Positions 61,932-64,000 of a DNA stretch of 64,000 nt are shown in pieces. The stretch is from Litsea cubeba (lineage: Eukaryota > Streptophyta > Magnoliopsida > Laurales > Lauraceae): contig CM022945.1 of the NCBI GenBank assembly GCA_012931725.1, positions 154,909,354-154,973,353 of the forward strand. Reading direction: 5' to 3'. The stretch's first letter is position 1; each line of letters begins with the position of its first letter. The notes under the pieces were generated by a model that made no database searches, was not told the origin of the DNA, and worked only from the letters and a program-made list of their open reading frames with translations. The position numbers and the translations under genes are program-made.

Positions 61932-64000
61932 TTATGGCTCAACATGGTTGATTTCCACTGGAGTAATGAGAGGTGCTGGGTCAGCAGCATTTTCTTGTAC
62001 AGCCTCTTGGTCTTCTTCATCATCAGACCAGGATCCTTGTGGTTGTAGAGGGTTATACCAGATTACTGGCATAAGATGAGACTCAGGAACCCATTCTTCA
62101 TCGGAGAGGTATTCTCCTGTTTCAAGGGACTCCTCCCACTCATCTGTGTAGTTGGATTCGAATCCATCATCGGTATCGCTGGACTCGTATCCATCAATGG
62201 AGAATCCAACTACCGAATTGCAAGAGTATGATGCCTCCTGCATGGCTTCTTTGAATTGAGGTGGTATGAAATCACTGAGAGTGAATTTTCTTACCCCCTT
62301 TGAAGTCTCTGGAAGGGATGTTTTTGTTGCCTCCAGTGAAGCGGTAGAGGAAGCCTCTGCCTTTTCTTTGACCTCTTGTTTTGGCTGGGTCTTCTCTTGC
62401 CGTTTGAGCTTGAGGAGATATTTCCTAGCCTGCCTTCGCTGTTGAGCTATAGGCTTTGTTTTCATGACCTCGCAATTTTCATCTTCCAGGATATCGGGAT
62501 GTACCCATATGGGTTGTCCGTCTGGTGTCGGGTAAGGAACCAGATCCTCGGACGCTTGGATTGAGTTTATCACCTTGAAGGAAGTAGTGATCTTCTTCTT
62601 CGGTGATTTTGATGTTTGTCCACATGTCACCATGTTGACGGAGGCAGACCCATAGTTTTTGTCAAAGGTGATGACTCCGTTTTTCCACATCTCGTTTATT
62701 TTCTCCCTCACAACGAAGCATTGATTGAGAGGATGCGAGATCATCTGGTGGTATGGACAGTACCGAGGATCGTTGGTTTTGCCAACATCACCCGGTCTTT
62801 TGGGTTCAGGCAAGGTGAGCTTGCCGTTTGCCACAAGAGCTCCGAAGATTTCATCAACATCTTCATCAAACGGGTATTTCTTCTCTACTCGTTCTTTGAA
62901 GGCATCAGAGAGTTCAGGTCTCTTACCAGCAGCTTTGTTTTCAGCTTTCTTTGGTGGCTGAGGAGCTAGCTTGGTCTGCACATTGATGACCTCTTTCTTC
63001 TTTGGTTTAGAGGTTGCAATGGAGGTTGGCTCTTTTCTTGATGATTTCTGACTGTTGAGGTCTTTAATCACCGGTTCAGCTTCCATGGAAGCTTCCAGGA
63101 GTTCTCCCAGGTTCTTTGATTTGTTGCCGATGATCATGGAGCGGATTCTAGCTCTCATGTTATTTCGGCAGATGTCGACTAGCGACGCTTGTGGCAGTAC
63201 ATCAGAACATTTGTACGCCATTGCTTTCCACTTGTGAATGAAGTCATATGTTGACTCATTCTCCCCCTGTTTTAGGCTGCACAGCTGAGCCATAGTAGCG
63301 GGATGATCCTCACCTTTGAAGTGAGTCAGGAAGCGTGTCTCTAGCATGGCCCAGTTTTGGATCGAGTCCTCCGGCAGAGTGGAGTACCAATCGAAGGCCG
63401 TACCTTTTAGGGTATTTGCAAAGAGGTGGATCTTGAGTGCATCTTGATACGCGATAGCTCCCGTCAGGATCTTGAAGTGGATGACGTGCTGTCTGGCTGA
63501 CCCTTTCCCCGTATATGTTTGGAGAGTAGGATGCTTGAATTTGGTGGGGAACGGGACCGAGTCCATCCATAAGGGATATGGTGGCTTGATCCCATGCTCC
63601 TTGAGTATATCCTCTTCTTTTGCTTTGGCGAGGATACTGTCTACGTCCTTTTTGGTGAGGGCGCGTGACTCATTTTCTTCTCCATTTACCTCATCGTCTT
63701 GATGATTCGGATGAGGTTCATTATTCGCCTGATTTTGGAAGGCGAGGAGAAGGTTTTCCATCAGAGTCTCAATCCTCTGTTGGCCTTGTTCCAACTGCTG
63801 GATGCGGGTGATCGCATCATCTAGAGGTGGATTGCGGGGTGGTGGCTCAGAATTTGTGGCCAAGACGTTCATCCTTCGTGATTCGAACGAAGAAATTGTC
63901 CTGGTGACTGAGCTGGGGCTCATTCTTTTTTAAGAAGAGCTTGAGGAAGGATCACTCTGCCGTCCTTTGCTTGAAGGAGCAGGGGATTCTTCTGAATGTC
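61932..64000 (-). pseudogene. TAT-3 Gag
   Basis: 663 open residues from 63923, plus 19 more upstream codons (SPAPSSKGRQSDPSSSSS) before a TAA at about 63928-63930, so the true start lies right of the window. Coiled segment DAITRIQQLEQGQQRIETL, acidic patch, Retrotrans_gag domain (HPTLQTYTGKGSARQHV, TAFDWYSTLPEDSIQNW), Cys/His motif CPYHQMISHPLNQC and an acidic tail. Closely related to TAT-2 Gag. Gag would build the particle that packages the element RNA. Confidence 0.85.

Larger units (their letters stand above)
36445..64000 (-). mobile_element. TAT-3: Tat-lineage Ty3/gypsy element with antisense PMD gene, 5' end outside window
   Basis: From the left: 3' LTR 36445-38886, PPT, plus-strand spliced PMD gene (39875-54276, split by SIR-B), tandem repeats, then integrase, two RNases H, RT, protease and gag on the minus strand to the right edge. 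The 5' LTR and PBS lie beyond 64000. Without SIR-B the visible part is 17.9 kb, so the whole element is around 20 kb or more, as for large Ogre-type Tat elements. RT is destroyed at its catalytic box and stops occur in most genes. Confidence 0.85.

Overview
This is plant nuclear DNA. Nearly the whole window is a nest of LTR retrotransposons, and I found no intact cellular gene. The evidence is the angiosperm-type Ty3/gypsy lineages (Del/Tekay-like and Tat-like), Sirevirus-like Ty1/copia LTRs, tRNA-iMet-type primer sites, plant-only retrotransposon-borne domains, GT-AG introns, MITEs and a fragment resembling a plant glutaredoxin-family gene. The species cannot be named from what I can see.

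Layout. (1) 1-14975 is the 5' part of a decayed Del/Tekay-like element (DEL-1, minus strand). Its pol runs off the left edge and its 5' LTR (3829-4924 plus 12974-14975) is split by SIR-A. (2) 4925-12968 is SIR-A, a complete, very young, pol-less Sirevirus-like element (minus strand) with near-identical 1829-bp LTRs and a CAAAA target duplication. It encodes a coiled-coil/zinc-knuckle Gag-like protein and a second protein with a 'putative plant transposon protein'-type domain. (3) 14976-27257 is TAT-1, a Tat-lineage Ty3/gypsy element (minus strand) whose 3' LTR was hit by DEL-1. It carries gag-pro-pol on the minus strand and a spliced antisense gene on the plus strand. (4) 27258-31480 is AT-rich intergenic DNA with MITE-like sequences, a 173-bp foldback, a small retroposon and a gene fragment. 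(5) About 31921-36290 is TAT-2, a plus-strand gag-protease remnant. (6) 36445 to the right edge is TAT-3, a minus-strand relative of TAT-2 with LTR, pol, protease and gag, plus an antisense, multi-exon plant-mobile-domain (PMD) gene on the plus strand. (7) 41479-51073 is SIR-B, a second SIR copy inserted in an exon of that PMD gene (CCATT target duplication).

How it fits together. The nesting order is TAT-1, then DEL-1, then SIR-A; independently TAT-3, then SIR-B, then a 1.49-kb unknown insertion in a SIR-B LTR. The autonomous families have lost coding capacity: in-frame TAG/TGA/TAA stops, frameshifts, a destroyed RT YVDD box in TAT-3 and a lost protease Asp in DEL-1. The two SIR copies keep both reading frames open but encode no protease, integrase, reverse transcriptase or RNase H. 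They must therefore have been mobilised by a partner elsewhere in the genome.

The most interesting signal is the SIR family. Palindromes of the type TCGGT-N2-ACCGA lie just upstream of the LTR TATA box, and a second palindrome-plus-TATA-like module sits inside the element between gag and ORF2. One palindrome there differs between the two copies by paired changes in both arms that preserve the pairing.
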